Source: Oscillospiraceae bacterium (lineage in GTDB: Bacteria; Bacillota_A; Clostridia; Oscillospirales; Oscillospiraceae). Taken from it: a stretch of 64,000 nt of DNA. The first letter of the stretch is position 1; every line of letters begins with the position of its first letter. The stretch lies in the NCBI GenBank assembly GCA_017415945.1, contig JAFQDR010000108.1, positions 1 through 64,000 on the forward strand. The letters run 5' to 3'. The notes below the pieces were generated by a model. That model was not told the DNA's origin. It saw only the letters and a list, made by a program, of their open reading frames with translations, and made no database searches. Shown one piece after another: positions 1 through 8,987 of the stretch. The translations under genes and the position numbers were made by a program.

Positions 1-61
1 CAGCTGCTTTATTTGTACATTATCTTAATTTGATTACATTTTGCTATGCAACAGCCTGTTT

Positions 62-604
62 TTAGTTTTCCATGTGTTTGCCCAGAAACAGAGCCACCGC
101 CTGTGCCAGCTTCTGCTCCACCTCCGAGGTGAGCTTTTTCTGCGCTTCCCCCAAAAACAGCACCCCGCCGAGGATATCCCCCTCCGCCAGAATGGGTGCG
201 GCAATCTCCACCCGCAGCTCCGTGTCCGTGCCTGTGGGCATGAATCCGGGGACGTCGTGGGGCGCATAATACAGAGAGCGGGCGTTGAGGGTAGACTCCA
301 GCTCCTTGCTGATGGGCTTTTCCGCAATGGAGCGGTGTCCGTTGCCCGCTGCGGTGACGATGGCGTCGCGGTCGCAGATGGCCACGGGTACCCCCGTGGT
401 CTTGTGCAGAGCCTGACAGATTTGGGCGGCAAAGTCCGCCAGCTCACCCATGGGGGAGTATTTTTTGAAAATCACCGCGCCGTCACGGTCGGTAAAAATT
501 TCAAGCGGGTCGCTTTCCTTAATGTGCAGGGTGCGGCGGATCTCCTTGGGGATGACAATTCTGCCAAGATCATCCACACGGCGTACAATACCTGTTGCTT
601 TCAT
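62..604 (-). CDS. spoVT: Stage V sporulation protein T, AbrB/GAF regulator
   Basis: A 180-residue forespore transcription regulator. The N-terminal SpoVT/AbrB swapped-hairpin DNA-binding domain is clear (residues 1-50, with GIVRRVDDLGRIVIPKEIRR), followed by a GAF-like domain to the end. The length matches the family. I chose the ATG at 604 because GGAGAAGG lies just upstream on the minus strand; an in-frame ATG eight codons earlier lacks a ribosome site. In Bacillus, SpoVT tunes sigma-G genes and spore germination. It is the best evidence here that the host makes spores. No terminator is visible in the 61 bases left of it. Confidence 0.95.
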   Translation of the reverse strand: MKATGIVRRVDDLGRIVIPKEIRRTLHIKESDPLEIFTDRDGAVIFKKYSPMGELADFAAQICQALHKTTGVPVAICDRDAIVTAAGNGHRSIAEKPISKELESTLNARSLYYAPHDVPGFMPTGTDTELRVEIAAPILAEGDILGGVLFLGEAQKKLTSEVEQKLAQAVALFLGKHMEN

Positions 605-675
605 ATATATCCTTCTCCTTGTGTTCAAATCACGATGCTATTATCTGTCATTGGGGGTGGATTATACCGACGGAT

Positions 676-703
676 TTGCAAAGCTGGGACGATATGGTAT
701 AAT
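676..703 (+). promoter_or_regulatory. Sigma-A-type promoter
   Basis: TTGCAA, a 16-base spacer and a perfect TATAAT lie 20 bases before the membrane-protein gene, divergent from spoVT. Confidence 0.6.
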
Positions 704-723
704 TAGGAAAAGGCGGTGATGAA

Positions 724-1686
724 ATGGTAAGCGCTGTGTTTGCAAAAAAATCCATTTGGTACAAAATCACACTGTTTTGCGGCCTGTTTTTGATTGGCTT
801 TACCCTTTATGTTGCCCGCCAAGATCCGCAGGCGGAATTATTTGATACTCTGCTGCTGATTGGCGCGGGGGTGTTGATTGCCGTGGTCAGCGGAATTTTT
901 TTGATGCTCAATCATAATGCGGTTCTGACCTTTGTGGATGGAACGGTTAAGGGCAGGTATCACTGGTTCGGTAAAATTGACTGCCATATTTCCGAAGTGG
1001 AATTTGTGCAGGCGCAGATAAATACCCTGGTCATCCGAATGAAGGACGGCACGGTTCATCAGATTATGGGGGTTCTCAATCCTTGGGATTTTGTTTGCGC
1101 CATGGAGCCCCGACTGGACTTCCAAGCGAGGGAATCGGCGGAAGAACTCATGCTGCAGCTGAGTGATATAAAACATGCCCGCAAAAGGGAGATCGTCTTT
1201 GCAGTTTGTCTTTGGGTGCTGATGATGCTTTCTATCTTTGTGACGGTATTCTTGACCGATGGAAAAGAGCTGTCGGGATTTGTTCGGAGAGATTGGAACA
1301 TCTTTTGGATCATGTGCGCGGTGGGGGTTTCGGCACTTGTGGCAATGTTTTGCTTTGCGCAAAAGGCAGGGAAGAAGCTTTTTCTCATAGAGGCTTTGGC
1401 CTATCGGCTTCGCAGAACGGTGATTGAAACGACCCCGCTGCTGCCGGGCAATGCGGTCAAGGTATTTACCAACCGCGGCTTTTACGCCCGCGTGACCGTG
1501 TTTGGTTATCCCAACGATGACGGCGCGTACTATTCGGGGGAGGAACTGCATCGGGACAAAAAGTTGGTGGATGTCTATCGTTCGGAGGTTTATGAGAAAA
1601 TGGAGTGGCTGATGGACGAGCTTGATGAAATAGATGGCTTGATTGATATTACAGATAAATTTATAGAGACAAAAACAGCGCAGTGA
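724..1686 (+). CDS. Hypothetical multi-pass membrane protein
   Basis: A 320-residue protein of unknown function. Two hydrophobic segments near residues 13-30 and 40-61 are followed by a soluble stretch of about 90 residues with alternating beta-like sequence, then two more membrane segments near residues 160-178 and 195-212 and a charged C-terminal cytoplasmic domain. This resembles a PH-like or YcxB-like membrane protein, but I cannot assign a family. It has its own promoter, no operon partner, and a bidirectional terminator overlapping its last codons. Confidence 0.7.
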   Translation: MVSAVFAKKSIWYKITLFCGLFLIGFTLYVARQDPQAELFDTLLLIGAGVLIAVVSGIFLMLNHNAVLTFVDGTVKGRYHWFGKIDCHISEVEFVQAQINTLVIRMKDGTVHQIMGVLNPWDFVCAMEPRLDFQARESAEELMLQLSDIKHARKREIVFAVCLWVLMMLSIFVTVFLTDGKELSGFVRRDWNIFWIMCAVGVSALVAMFCFAQKAGKKLFLIEALAYRLRRTVIETTPLLPGNAVKVFTNRGFYARVTVFGYPNDDGAYYSGEELHRDKKLVDVYRSEVYEKMEWLMDELDEIDGLIDITDKFIETKTAQ

Positions 1687-1709
1687 AAACTCACTGCGCT
1701 GTTTGGTTT
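1674..1709. terminator. Bidirectional rho-independent terminator
   Basis: A 13-bp perfect stem (AACAGCGCAGTGA) with an AAAC loop overlaps the stop of the membrane-protein gene. T-rich tails lie on both sides, so it also serves the convergent CCA-adding enzyme gene. Confidence 0.85.
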
Positions 1710-1754
1710 TATGGGGCTTGATCTTATTTGCGTATAGTTTATCATGGTCTGATT

Positions 1755-3104
1755 TTAAAGAAAAGTCTTCCGTGCATAGCTCAGTGTCTGCCTCAGTGCA
1801 CTGTCCTTGGGGATCCCCGCCAAGCGCAGCTTGTGGGAATAGGCGAGGATGTCCGAAAAGTCCTTCCCCGGGGTCAGTCCCGCTGCGATCAAGTCCTTGC
1901 CCATAACATAGGGACGGGACATATATTCCTCGTACACCGCCACTCTGTCCATGAGAAATGCTTCCGTGGAGGGGGCGGGCTTGAGACTGATACGGCCGCG
2001 ATCGTCCGCCAGAGCGAGACAAATCAGATCTCGAGGCACAAGGGCTTCGTCAAAGAGCTTGTTGGTGGATTTGACGGATACCCCGTTGTGGGCGGCGATG
2101 TTGGGGCGCATATGGAGCCGCGTCATATTCAGCGCGTAGTCAATGACCTTGGTTTCCTTGGTGATGCGGCTGAGAAACTGCTTCACAAGGGGCAGCCCCG
2201 CGGTTTCGTGTCCGTAGGCGTGAACGGCCCCGTCCGCTGCGGCTTCGGAGCTGACAGCCTTGCCGAAATCGTGGCAAAGGGCCGAAAGCATGAAGGAATA
2301 GGGCTGCTGCACCCTGTTTCGCAGCTTGGCGGCCTCGTCCAGCACCATCATGGTGTGGCTCCAGACGTCCCCTTCTGCGTGGTAGGTGGGGTGCTGCTCC
2401 TGCCCGATGAGGGCCTTCAATTCGGGGAACCAGATGTCCAGCTGCTCCATTTCCCGCAGGACGGTGAAAAACACAGAGGGGCGCTCTGCCTTCAAAAGTG
2501 CCTTTTTCAGCTCTGCTTCGATGCGCTCGGACGGCAGGTGATGCAGGTTCATTGTCCGACATAGGCGGACAGTTTCGGGTGCGGGGGTCAAGTCAAATCG
2601 TGCGGCAAATTGGGCACCCCGCAGCACCCGCAGGGGATCCTCGGGGAAGCTCTCGTCGCAGACATGTCGCAGAATGCCCGCTGTCAGATCTGCCTTGCCT
2701 CCGTAGCAGTCGATGATCTCCCCGGTGAGCACATTCTGCATCAGGGCGTTGACGGTGAAATCTCGACGGCGGGCGGCGGCTCGGGTGCCGATGAAGGGAT
2801 CTACGAAAATATCGAAGTCCCGATGTCCCTGTCCGCGGAGGGTTTCCTTGCGGGGCATGGCGATGTCGATGTCGCAGCCCTTGAGCCCGAATACCCCGAA
2901 GCCTTCCCCGAAGGCGGTGGGCTCCCCGATGGTGTGGAGGATGTCTTCCAGCTGAGCGGGGGTGATGCCGTGGACTTCTATGTCGATGTCCTTGTTGTCT
3001 ATGCCCAGCAGTCTGTCACGGACGAAGCCTCCCACGAAATAGGCGCAGCCCCCACAGTTATGGACTGCCTCGGCCAGTGCGTATGCGGTTTCCATATCGG
3101 TCAT
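1755..3104 (-). CDS. cca: CCA tRNA nucleotidyltransferase with HD domain
   Basis: A 449-residue class II CCA-adding enzyme/poly(A)-polymerase-family protein that builds or repairs the 3' CCA end of tRNA. The N-terminal nucleotidyltransferase signature is intact (residues 24-46: VGGFVRDRLLG followed by DIDIEVHG, giving the catalytic DxD). The RNA- and nucleotide-binding neck follows, then a C-terminal HD domain near residues 240-285 (HTMMVLDEA, CHDFGKA). The ATG at 3104 has GAAAGGAGC upstream. It is a single-gene unit. Narrow CC- or A-adding specificity cannot be excluded from sequence alone. Confidence 0.92.
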   Translation of the reverse strand: MTDMETAYALAEAVHNCGGCAYFVGGFVRDRLLGIDNKDIDIEVHGITPAQLEDILHTIGEPTAFGEGFGVFGLKGCDIDIAMPRKETLRGQGHRDFDIFVDPFIGTRAAARRRDFTVNALMQNVLTGEIIDCYGGKADLTAGILRHVCDESFPEDPLRVLRGAQFAARFDLTPAPETVRLCRTMNLHHLPSERIEAELKKALLKAERPSVFFTVLREMEQLDIWFPELKALIGQEQHPTYHAEGDVWSHTMMVLDEAAKLRNRVQQPYSFMLSALCHDFGKAVSSEAAADGAVHAYGHETAGLPLVKQFLSRITKETKVIDYALNMTRLHMRPNIAAHNGVSVKSTNKLFDEALVPRDLICLALADDRGRISLKPAPSTEAFLMDRVAVYEEYMSRPYVMGKDLIAAGLTPGKDFSDILAYSHKLRLAGIPKDSALRQTLSYARKTFL

Positions 3105-3234
3105 GAGGATGCTCCTTTCTTTTTCGGCTCGTACCGCAATGATGCACGTTGTGCGCGATAACCATTTTGCGGCAATTGGGACGGAGGATTGATTACAACT
3201 ATCTTATCACTTGGCGTGCCGAGGGTCAATGTGC

Positions 3235-3263
3235 TTGTGAGCGGGAAACGCTTGTGGTATAAT
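3235..3263 (+). promoter_or_regulatory. Sigma-A-type promoter for the protease-azlCD operon
   Basis: TTGTGA, a 17-base spacer and TATAAT, 37 bases before the start codon. Confidence 0.75.
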
Positions 3264-3299
3264 GTGTCAAATACAATCGATTCCCAAGGAGTGAGCCCC

Positions 3300-5366
3300 A
3301 TGAAAAAGAAACAGCCTCAAAGTGAATACGACAAGCGCATCAGCCGTCGGGGCTGGCTGCTGGTGGGCATATCCGCGGTATTGGCCTTCGGACTGCATAT
3401 AGGTGGACAGCTTGTGGGTGAGAATGTACCCGCGCTGCCTGCCATGTGGGTGTTTACCGTTTGCCTTTGCCTGCCCCTGCTGTGGCTGCCCGTAAGCCTG
3501 CTGCTGAGCAGAATGTATCGGAATCGGATGAACGCCATGGATGTTGCCGCCCAACAGCGCAGATTGCTGGAGGGCCGTGAGCGAGCGGAGGAGGTTTCCG
3601 TGCATGGGCTGCGGAAGCTTCGCCGTCTGCGCTTCTGCAGCGACGGGATCGCTGTGGTGCTGGTGCTTTGCGGGATAGGTGCCGCGGTCAGCGGTGGTGT
3701 ACTGTACGGTGCTTCCCCCAATATCCTGCGGATGTATGGGGCCTTTTGCTGGATTTTGTGCGGCTTGACCCAAATTCGATTCCCCGCACCCAAGGAGATA
3801 TTTGCCGAGGACAGAACCTATGTGCCTCAGTCGGAGTATCCCCGCCTGTATGCCCTTGCAAAGCAGGCGGCAAAGGATCTGGACTGTGAGGGAGACATTG
3901 CTATTTCCCTGCAGGGGGACTTCAACGGCGGCATTGCCCATATTGGGGATACCTATTCCGTGCAGCTGGGCGCTGTGCTGCTGGAGCTGCTGTCCCGCGA
4001 GGAGCTGTACACGGTGCTGCTCCACGAGTTCGGGCATATGCGGGCGGAAAACGATGGAACAGATCGGGAAAGAAGCTATTTCAACTTCCTGTACAACGGG
4101 AAAACACCCCACTGGCTGAGCTGGTTTACGGAATGGCTGTTCCGCTTTACGGACACAGTGTATCTGTTTGAATACTTCCTTTATGACTATGCCTGCTCGG
4201 TGCTGAAGGAGACCGCGGCGGACCGTGCCATGGCAGAGCATGGGGATGCCCGCTGTGCCGCTTCCGCACTGCTGAAGATGCATTACTATGAGCTCTATCA
4301 ATGGGAGCAGGGCGTGGAGGATACAACACCCTTCTACGCTCAGCCGGAGGCACCCAAGCACGTGATCGAAGACACTCTGAAGCCCTTCCGTGCCGCCATG
4401 GCCAAGCGGGCAGAGGCTTGGGACAATCTGGTGGACAAGGAGATCCTCTCCCGCAGTGCTACCCACCCCACCTTGAAAATGCGTTTGGAGACCTTGGGGG
4501 TCACGGATTGGGGCATTGTCGAGTCCGTTGACAGCGAAGGCTATCGGGAGGAGTGTACCAAGGCCCGTGAATATGTGGAGGCCTTGGTCTATGAAAACGG
4601 TGCGGAATCCTACAAAAACGAACGCATTGAGGAATACTTGAAGCCCGCCGCCCGCGTGGCGGAGTGGGAGGAGCAGGGCAGACCCTTGGATGCCGTGGGC
4701 TATCCCGATACGGTGGACGACCTGCGTGCCATGGGCAGATATAAGGATGCGGAGGCTCTGTGTGACCGAGCTATTGACGAGCTGGACACTGCCGCCGCTG
4801 CTTACGGGTACTTCATGCGGGGGCTGGGGCGCCTGCACCGCTATGACCCCGCAGGTATGGACGACCTGTATATTGCCATGGCCAACAACCACAATGCCAT
4901 CGACCAGGGCCTTGCGGCCATCGGGCAGTTCTGCTGCATCACAGGCAGACAGGAGGAGCTGGACACCTACCGTGACCGTGCGGTGCGGATCGGTCAGCAT
5001 CAAAAGGATGTGTATGACCGTGTGAGTGAGCTGCGGAAGCAGGACACCCTGGTGCCCGAGCAGCTGCCCGAGGAATTGCTGGAGGGCCTGCTGGATACTG
5101 TCCGTGAGGCAGACAACGGCACCATCGAGGCGGTGTATCTGGTTCGCAAGGTCATCACCGAGGATTTCTTCGCCAGTGCGGTGGTGGTGCGCTTCCACGG
5201 CACCCCCACTGAGCAGCGCAATGAAATCATGCATAAGATCTTCCGCTATCTGGATGCCGCCGACTGGCAATTCAGTCTCTTTGATTATGAGGACGTAAAG
5301 AAGGTCAAGGTGGAGCGTATCCACAACAGCTGTATTTATCAACGAGAAAGAAACAACGAAACATGA
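3300..5366 (+). CDS. M48-family membrane zinc metalloprotease
   Basis: A 688-residue protein. Four hydrophobic segments occupy roughly the first 165 residues. The peptidase M48 zinc motif is H242-E-F-G-H246, with a likely third ligand in the KETAAD stretch some 60 residues later. A long C-terminal half has TPR-like helical repeats. The domain order resembles HtpX/BepA-type quality-control proteases, but the C-terminus is not one I recognise. The start is set by AAGGAG upstream of the ATG; longer upstream reading in the same frame has no ribosome site and runs through the promoter. It overlaps azlC by four bases (ATGA), implying translational coupling. Confidence 0.85.
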   Translation: MKKKQPQSEYDKRISRRGWLLVGISAVLAFGLHIGGQLVGENVPALPAMWVFTVCLCLPLLWLPVSLLLSRMYRNRMNAMDVAAQQRRLLEGRERAEEVSVHGLRKLRRLRFCSDGIAVVLVLCGIGAAVSGGVLYGASPNILRMYGAFCWILCGLTQIRFPAPKEIFAEDRTYVPQSEYPRLYALAKQAAKDLDCEGDIAISLQGDFNGGIAHIGDTYSVQLGAVLLELLSREELYTVLLHEFGHMRAENDGTDRERSYFNFLYNGKTPHWLSWFTEWLFRFTDTVYLFEYFLYDYACSVLKETAADRAMAEHGDARCAASALLKMHYYELYQWEQGVEDTTPFYAQPEAPKHVIEDTLKPFRAAMAKRAEAWDNLVDKEILSRSATHPTLKMRLETLGVTDWGIVESVDSEGYREECTKAREYVEALVYENGAESYKNERIEEYLKPAARVAEWEEQGRPLDAVGYPDTVDDLRAMGRYKDAEALCDRAIDELDTAAAAYGYFMRGLGRLHRYDPAGMDDLYIAMANNHNAIDQGLAAIGQFCCITGRQEELDTYRDRAVRIGQHQKDVYDRVSELRKQDTLVPEQLPEELLEGLLDTVREADNGTIEAVYLVRKVITEDFFASAVVVRFHGTPTEQRNEIMHKIFRYLDAADWQFSLFDYEDVKKVKVERIHNSCIYQRERNNET

Positions 5367-6040
5367 AGCAACTTTATAGACGAGCCTTGAAGGACACCCT
5401 TCCCGTGCTTACAGGGTATCTGGTGCTGGGCTTCGGCTTTGGCATCATTATGAAGGCAAACGGCTTCGGGATCCTGCTGACTGCCGCCATGAGCCTGCTG
5501 ATCTATGCGGGCAGTATGCAGTACGCTGTCATCGGCTTGATGACAGGGGGTGCATCCCTGCTGACCGTGGGACTGACCACCTTGATGGTCAATGCTCGTC
5601 ACCTGTTTTACGGCATTTCCATGCTGGAAAAGTATCGGGATGTGGGAAAGGCCAAGCCTTATCTGATTTTCGGGCTTACGGATGAGACCTACTCTCTGGT
5701 GTGCACCGATCCCGTAGGACTCACGGCGGAGGAACGGAAGGTCTATTACCTGCTGGTGACCCTGCTGGACCATCTGTACTGGGTGGGCGGTTCCCTGCTG
5801 GGGGCTGCGGCGGGAACGGTACTGCAATTTAACAGTGAGGGCATTGATTTCGCCTTGACCGCCCTGTTTCTGGTGGTATTCCTGGAACAGTGGCTGACCG
5901 CCGAAACCCATGGCCCCGCCCTCATTGGGGTGGGCGTGTCTGTGGTGAGCCTGCTGATCTTCGGTGCCGAAAGCTTTCTGATCCCCGCTATGGTGGGCAT
6001 CGGCATCCTGCTGATGCTGTATAAGGAGGAGACTGCATGA
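5363..6040 (+). CDS. azlC: AzlC-family branched-chain amino acid exporter, large subunit
   Basis: A 225-residue integral membrane protein matching AzlC: an N-terminal GYLVLGFGFGI stretch, several hydrophobic helices, and the conserved NARHLFYG motif near residue 75. With AzlD it forms a two-component exporter for branched-chain amino acids and analogues. Start and stop overlap both neighbours (ATGA junctions), so the protease, azlC and azlD form one operon. Substrate is inferred from the family. Confidence 0.9.
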   Translation: MKQLYRRALKDTLPVLTGYLVLGFGFGIIMKANGFGILLTAAMSLLIYAGSMQYAVIGLMTGGASLLTVGLTTLMVNARHLFYGISMLEKYRDVGKAKPYLIFGLTDETYSLVCTDPVGLTAEERKVYYLLVTLLDHLYWVGGSLLGAAAGTVLQFNSEGIDFALTALFLVVFLEQWLTAETHGPALIGVGVSVVSLLIFGAESFLIPAMVGIGILLMLYKEETA

Positions 6041-6363
6041 ACAATGTGTATTTGTGGTCTGCGGTACTGGTGGGCGCGGGGGTCACTGCCCTGATCCGCT
6101 TCCTGCCCTTCTGGGTATTTCGCGGGGGACGGCCCGTGCCGCCCATGGTGGAGAAGCTGGGGCGGGTGCTGCCCTATGCCATTATGGGGATGCTGGTGGT
6201 GTACTGCCTGAAGGGTGTCAGCTTTGCCGCCCTCGGTGGATGGCTGCCCTCGGCACTTGCCTGTCTGGTCACGGGGGTGCTGTATGTTTGGAAGCGAAAT
6301 ACCCTGTTGAGCATCCTGTGCGGCACCGTTTGCTATATGTTTTTGGTGCAGACAGTGTTTTGA
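6037..6363 (+). CDS. azlD: AzlD-family branched-chain amino acid exporter, small subunit
   Basis: A 108-residue small membrane partner of AzlC with about four hydrophobic helices and the typical N-terminal pattern ALIRFLPFWVF. It overlaps azlC by four bases. Length and position are standard for the pair. No clear terminator follows; the next gene has its own promoter. Confidence 0.9.
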   Translation: MNNVYLWSAVLVGAGVTALIRFLPFWVFRGGRPVPPMVEKLGRVLPYAIMGMLVVYCLKGVSFAALGGWLPSALACLVTGVLYVWKRNTLLSILCGTVCYMFLVQTVF

Positions 6364-6391
6364 GAGATGTGTGAATAATGTTCGTCCTTGC

Positions 6392-6419
6392 TTGACAATG
6401 TATGATTATATGATACTAT
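6392..6419 (+). promoter_or_regulatory. Sigma-A-type promoter for the YitT gene
   Basis: A consensus TTGACA, a 16-base spacer and TACTAT. Confidence 0.6.
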
Positions 6420-6459
6420 GTGCTCAAAACTGTAATAGATGTAAATTGAGGGAATGACT

Positions 6460-7338
6460 ATGAAACATCTTGGCTCCGTGAAAAGCTATGTGCTGATTCT
6501 GCTGTTTGCCCTGCTGGCGGCAACCAACTATGAAATCTTCATCCTGAACAATGCCTTCGCCCCTGCAGGGGTCAACGGGATTGCCACTATGATCCAGTAT
6601 AAGCTGGGCATCAGCGTGGGGTATTTGAATCTGGTGTTCAACCTCCCTTTGTGCATTATTGCCCTGTTTTTTGTGGACAAGGAGTTTATTGCCAAGTCTC
6701 TGACCTTTACCCTGAGCTTCTCCGTGTTCCTGATCGTGTATAAGAACCGCATCATCGATCTGAGTGCCTTTGTGTATGTGACCTCCAACGGCACCAGCAC
6801 CATTCTGGCTCCCATTGCGGCGGGTGTGCTCAACGGCATCCTGTTTGCCTCCACCGTAAAGGCGGGAGGCTCCATGGGGGGCACGGACATTGTGGCGGCC
6901 TGCATCCGTAAGGTCAGACCGGATTTGAACATGAACACGGTGATCTTTGCTCTGAACACCTCTGTGGCACTGTTGAGCTATTTCGTGTACGGCTTCAATG
7001 TGGAGCCTGTGATTCTGTGCATCATTTACTGCTATCTGTCCAGTCAGGTGAGCGAGAAGCTTATGCAGGGCGTGAAGCGCGCGGTGAAGTTCGAGATCGT
7101 GTCCAATCACTACGAGGAGATCGCCAAGGAGATCATTGAGGATCTGCACCACTCCGTCACCGTTATGCCCGCAATGGGGATGTACACCCATAAGGAGACC
7201 AAGCTCATGGTCTGCGTGGTGAATAAGCGTGAGGTGCCCGATGTGCAGAAGATCCTTGCCAAGTACCCCGGCACCTTTGCCTATACCTCCGAGGTAACGG
7301 AGACACTGGGCAACTTTATGAGAAGACGAACCATATAA
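6460..7338 (+). CDS. YitT-family membrane protein (DUF161/DUF2179)
   Basis: A 292-residue protein with five or six N-terminal hydrophobic helices (YitT_membrane domain, with the conserved GSMGGTDIVA near residue 135) and a C-terminal soluble DUF2179 domain from about residue 205. The role of the family is unsettled; members are widespread in Bacillota and often present in several copies. The ATG at 6460 was preferred over one six bases earlier because GAGGGA then has correct spacing. It has its own promoter, and a repeat element follows directly. Confidence 0.88.
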   Translation: MKHLGSVKSYVLILLFALLAATNYEIFILNNAFAPAGVNGIATMIQYKLGISVGYLNLVFNLPLCIIALFFVDKEFIAKSLTFTLSFSVFLIVYKNRIIDLSAFVYVTSNGTSTILAPIAAGVLNGILFASTVKAGGSMGGTDIVAACIRKVRPDLNMNTVIFALNTSVALLSYFVYGFNVEPVILCIIYCYLSSQVSEKLMQGVKRAVKFEIVSNHYEEIAKEIIEDLHHSVTVMPAMGMYTHKETKLMVCVVNKREVPDVQKILAKYPGTFAYTSEVTETLGNFMRRRTI

Positions 7339-7340
7339 TA

Positions 7341-7455
7341 GCCTCTCCTTTTAAGGAGAGGTGCCGAGCTTGCGAGGCGGAGAGGTTTCTGTTATATTCT
7401 ACCTCTCAGTCATCTGCTCGCAGGCTCGGCCCACCTCCCCTTACACAGGGGAGGC
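7341..7455. repeat. Double-hairpin dispersed repeat, copy 1
   Basis: It begins GCCTCTCC-TTTTAA-GGAGAGG and ends with a second CCTCCCC/GGGGAGG hairpin followed by TTTT; the middle contains CCGAGC facing GCTCGG. The same architecture recurs four more times in the window, each time directly behind a gene. It probably acts as the terminator of the YitT gene. Confidence 0.85.
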
Positions 7456-7529
7456 TTTTCTATTTGTTTACAAAATCTGACTTGTTTCCCTTTGGTCTGC
7501 ATACTATATTAGATATGAGGTGATGCATT

Positions 7530-8726
7530 GTGCGTGAGATCCATACGGTATTTGACTATGTAGACTGGCGGGGAGACTTGAGCTTTGCCCAAGACCCCTT
7601 CAATGAGGTGGACAGCGTGATTTTGTCTATGGTCTGCTTTCTGGACTTTTCGGACATCGTTCCCGCCCCTCACGAAAGCGGAAGCATTTCCCTCCGTGAT
7701 GCCATGGAGCATATGCCGCGGGAGTTTGAGGGGGAGCGGCGCTTGGGTGCCATCCTGCCCGACGATATTTTGTATATGTCCCATTTGGCGGCGGAGTCCG
7801 AGCGATACGGAGCTGCGGAGCTCTTTGCCTTTGAAAATATTATCGACGAGGAAAAGGAGATGCAGTTCTGCGCCCTGTCCTTCCGATTGTCCGACGGCAG
7901 TCTGTTTGTGGCATATCGGGGTACCGATGACACCATTGTGGGCTGGAAGGAGGACTTCAATATGACCTTCCTGTCCCATGTTCCCGCACAGGAGCGGGCG
8001 GCTGCGTACCTGAATGAGGTGGCAGCACGGCATACGGGGCCCATCCGCACAGGAGGACACTCCAAGGGGGGCAATCTGGCTATTTGGGCGGCTGTCCACT
8101 GCAATGCCGCTGTCCGTGGGCGCATCCTGCGGGCATACAGCAACGACGGCCCCGGCTTTACCAAGGAGATGCTGGAAAGCGAGGCCTACCAAACCATGCG
8201 GGACCGCTGCATCAACTATGTGCCCCAGTCCTCTCTGGTGGGGATGCTCATGGAGCATGACGACAACTATCAGATCATCTACTCCGATAAGAGCGGGCTC
8301 ATGCAGCACGACCCCTATTCCTGGGCGGTGTGGCGCAATCGCTATTTGTATCTGGACGAGCGCAGTCCCTTCGGGGAGCAGTCCGATGCGGCTATCCGTA
8401 TGTGGCTGGGCAGCATGACTGCCGAGGAAAAGCGTGAGCTGGTGGGAGATCTGTTCTATGTGCTGGAATCCACGGGAGCAAAGACCTTGACGGAGCTGAC
8501 CCGCAGCAAGAAGGATGTGGTTAAAAGCGTGGTGAAGACCCTTTCGGATATGGAGAAGCCCCGCCGCAAGCGCATGAACCGACTGCTTGCCCGCTTTCTG
8601 GCCGCGGGGGTGGAGACCGCCGCGCCCGAAACGGATCTGATGGAAAAGATGGAGAAGCTGGAAAAGCTGACCCAAAAGGGAAGACCCGATCTGAAGGCTC
8701 TGCGGAGCCTGCTGGAGCGGGAATAA
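7530..8726 (+). CDS. Mbeg1-like lipase/hydrolase (DUF2974)
   Basis: A 398-residue alpha/beta-hydrolase-fold protein of the DUF2974 family. The nucleophile elbow is G-H-S178-K-G-G-N, and the preceding FVAYRGTDD motif is the lipase class-3-like strand typical of the family. No signal peptide is present, so it should be cytoplasmic. Start is GTG with GAGGTGAT upstream. Family members are annotated as lysophospholipase- or lipase-like, with no substrate I can name. It is a single-gene unit; folT downstream has its own promoter. Confidence 0.85.
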   Translation: MREIHTVFDYVDWRGDLSFAQDPFNEVDSVILSMVCFLDFSDIVPAPHESGSISLRDAMEHMPREFEGERRLGAILPDDILYMSHLAAESERYGAAELFAFENIIDEEKEMQFCALSFRLSDGSLFVAYRGTDDTIVGWKEDFNMTFLSHVPAQERAAAYLNEVAARHTGPIRTGGHSKGGNLAIWAAVHCNAAVRGRILRAYSNDGPGFTKEMLESEAYQTMRDRCINYVPQSSLVGMLMEHDDNYQIIYSDKSGLMQHDPYSWAVWRNRYLYLDERSPFGEQSDAAIRMWLGSMTAEEKRELVGDLFYVLESTGAKTLTELTRSKKDVVKSVVKTLSDMEKPRRKRMNRLLARFLAAGVETAAPETDLMEKMEKLEKLTQKGRPDLKALRSLLERE

Positions 8727-8733
8727 AAAACAG

Positions 8734-8762
8734 TTGCAATCTGTCGAATAGCGTGATATACT
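8734..8762 (+). promoter_or_regulatory. Sigma-A-type promoter for the folT transcript
   Basis: TTGCAA, a 17-base spacer and TATACT, ending about 18 bases before the THF riboswitch aptamer. Confidence 0.7.
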
Positions 8763-8780
8763 CGATTTCGTTAATTTGAT

Positions 8781-8875
8781 GCAGAGTAGGTTCAGCGCGT
8801 TAAGTGCGGTGGGACGGGATGTTGCTCACCGACGAAGTGCCTTTGTGGCATGCGATGCTGCGCCGCGTCCGCTGC
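8781..8875 (+). ncRNA. THF (tetrahydrofolate) riboswitch aptamer
   Basis: The conserved blocks of the folT/THF aptamer occur in order: AGAGTAG, GCGCGTTAAGTG, GGGACGGGATGTTGC, ACCGACGAAG and a closing CCGCTGC that pairs with the opening GCAG. The spacing agrees with the known folT motif. It sits between a promoter and a folate-type ECF S component, which is the classic location. Confidence 0.92.
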
Positions 8876-8950
8876 CATGATGGATCACAGCCGGACCAAT
8901 GCAGACCGAATGTCGCGATCGGTTCGGACTATATTGGACTGTCTTACAAA

Positions 8951-8987
8951 CTTCTTTCGTGGCAACTGCTGCGAAAGGAGTTTTTTT
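8951..8987 (+). terminator. Riboswitch expression platform: terminator whose stem contains the Shine-Dalgarno
   Basis: A 9-bp stem (CTTCTTTCG with CGAAAGGAG, one G-U pair) is followed by seven T and then at once by the folT ATG. The right arm is the folT Shine-Dalgarno AAAGGAG, so folding would both stop transcription and hide the ribosome site. Confidence 0.8.
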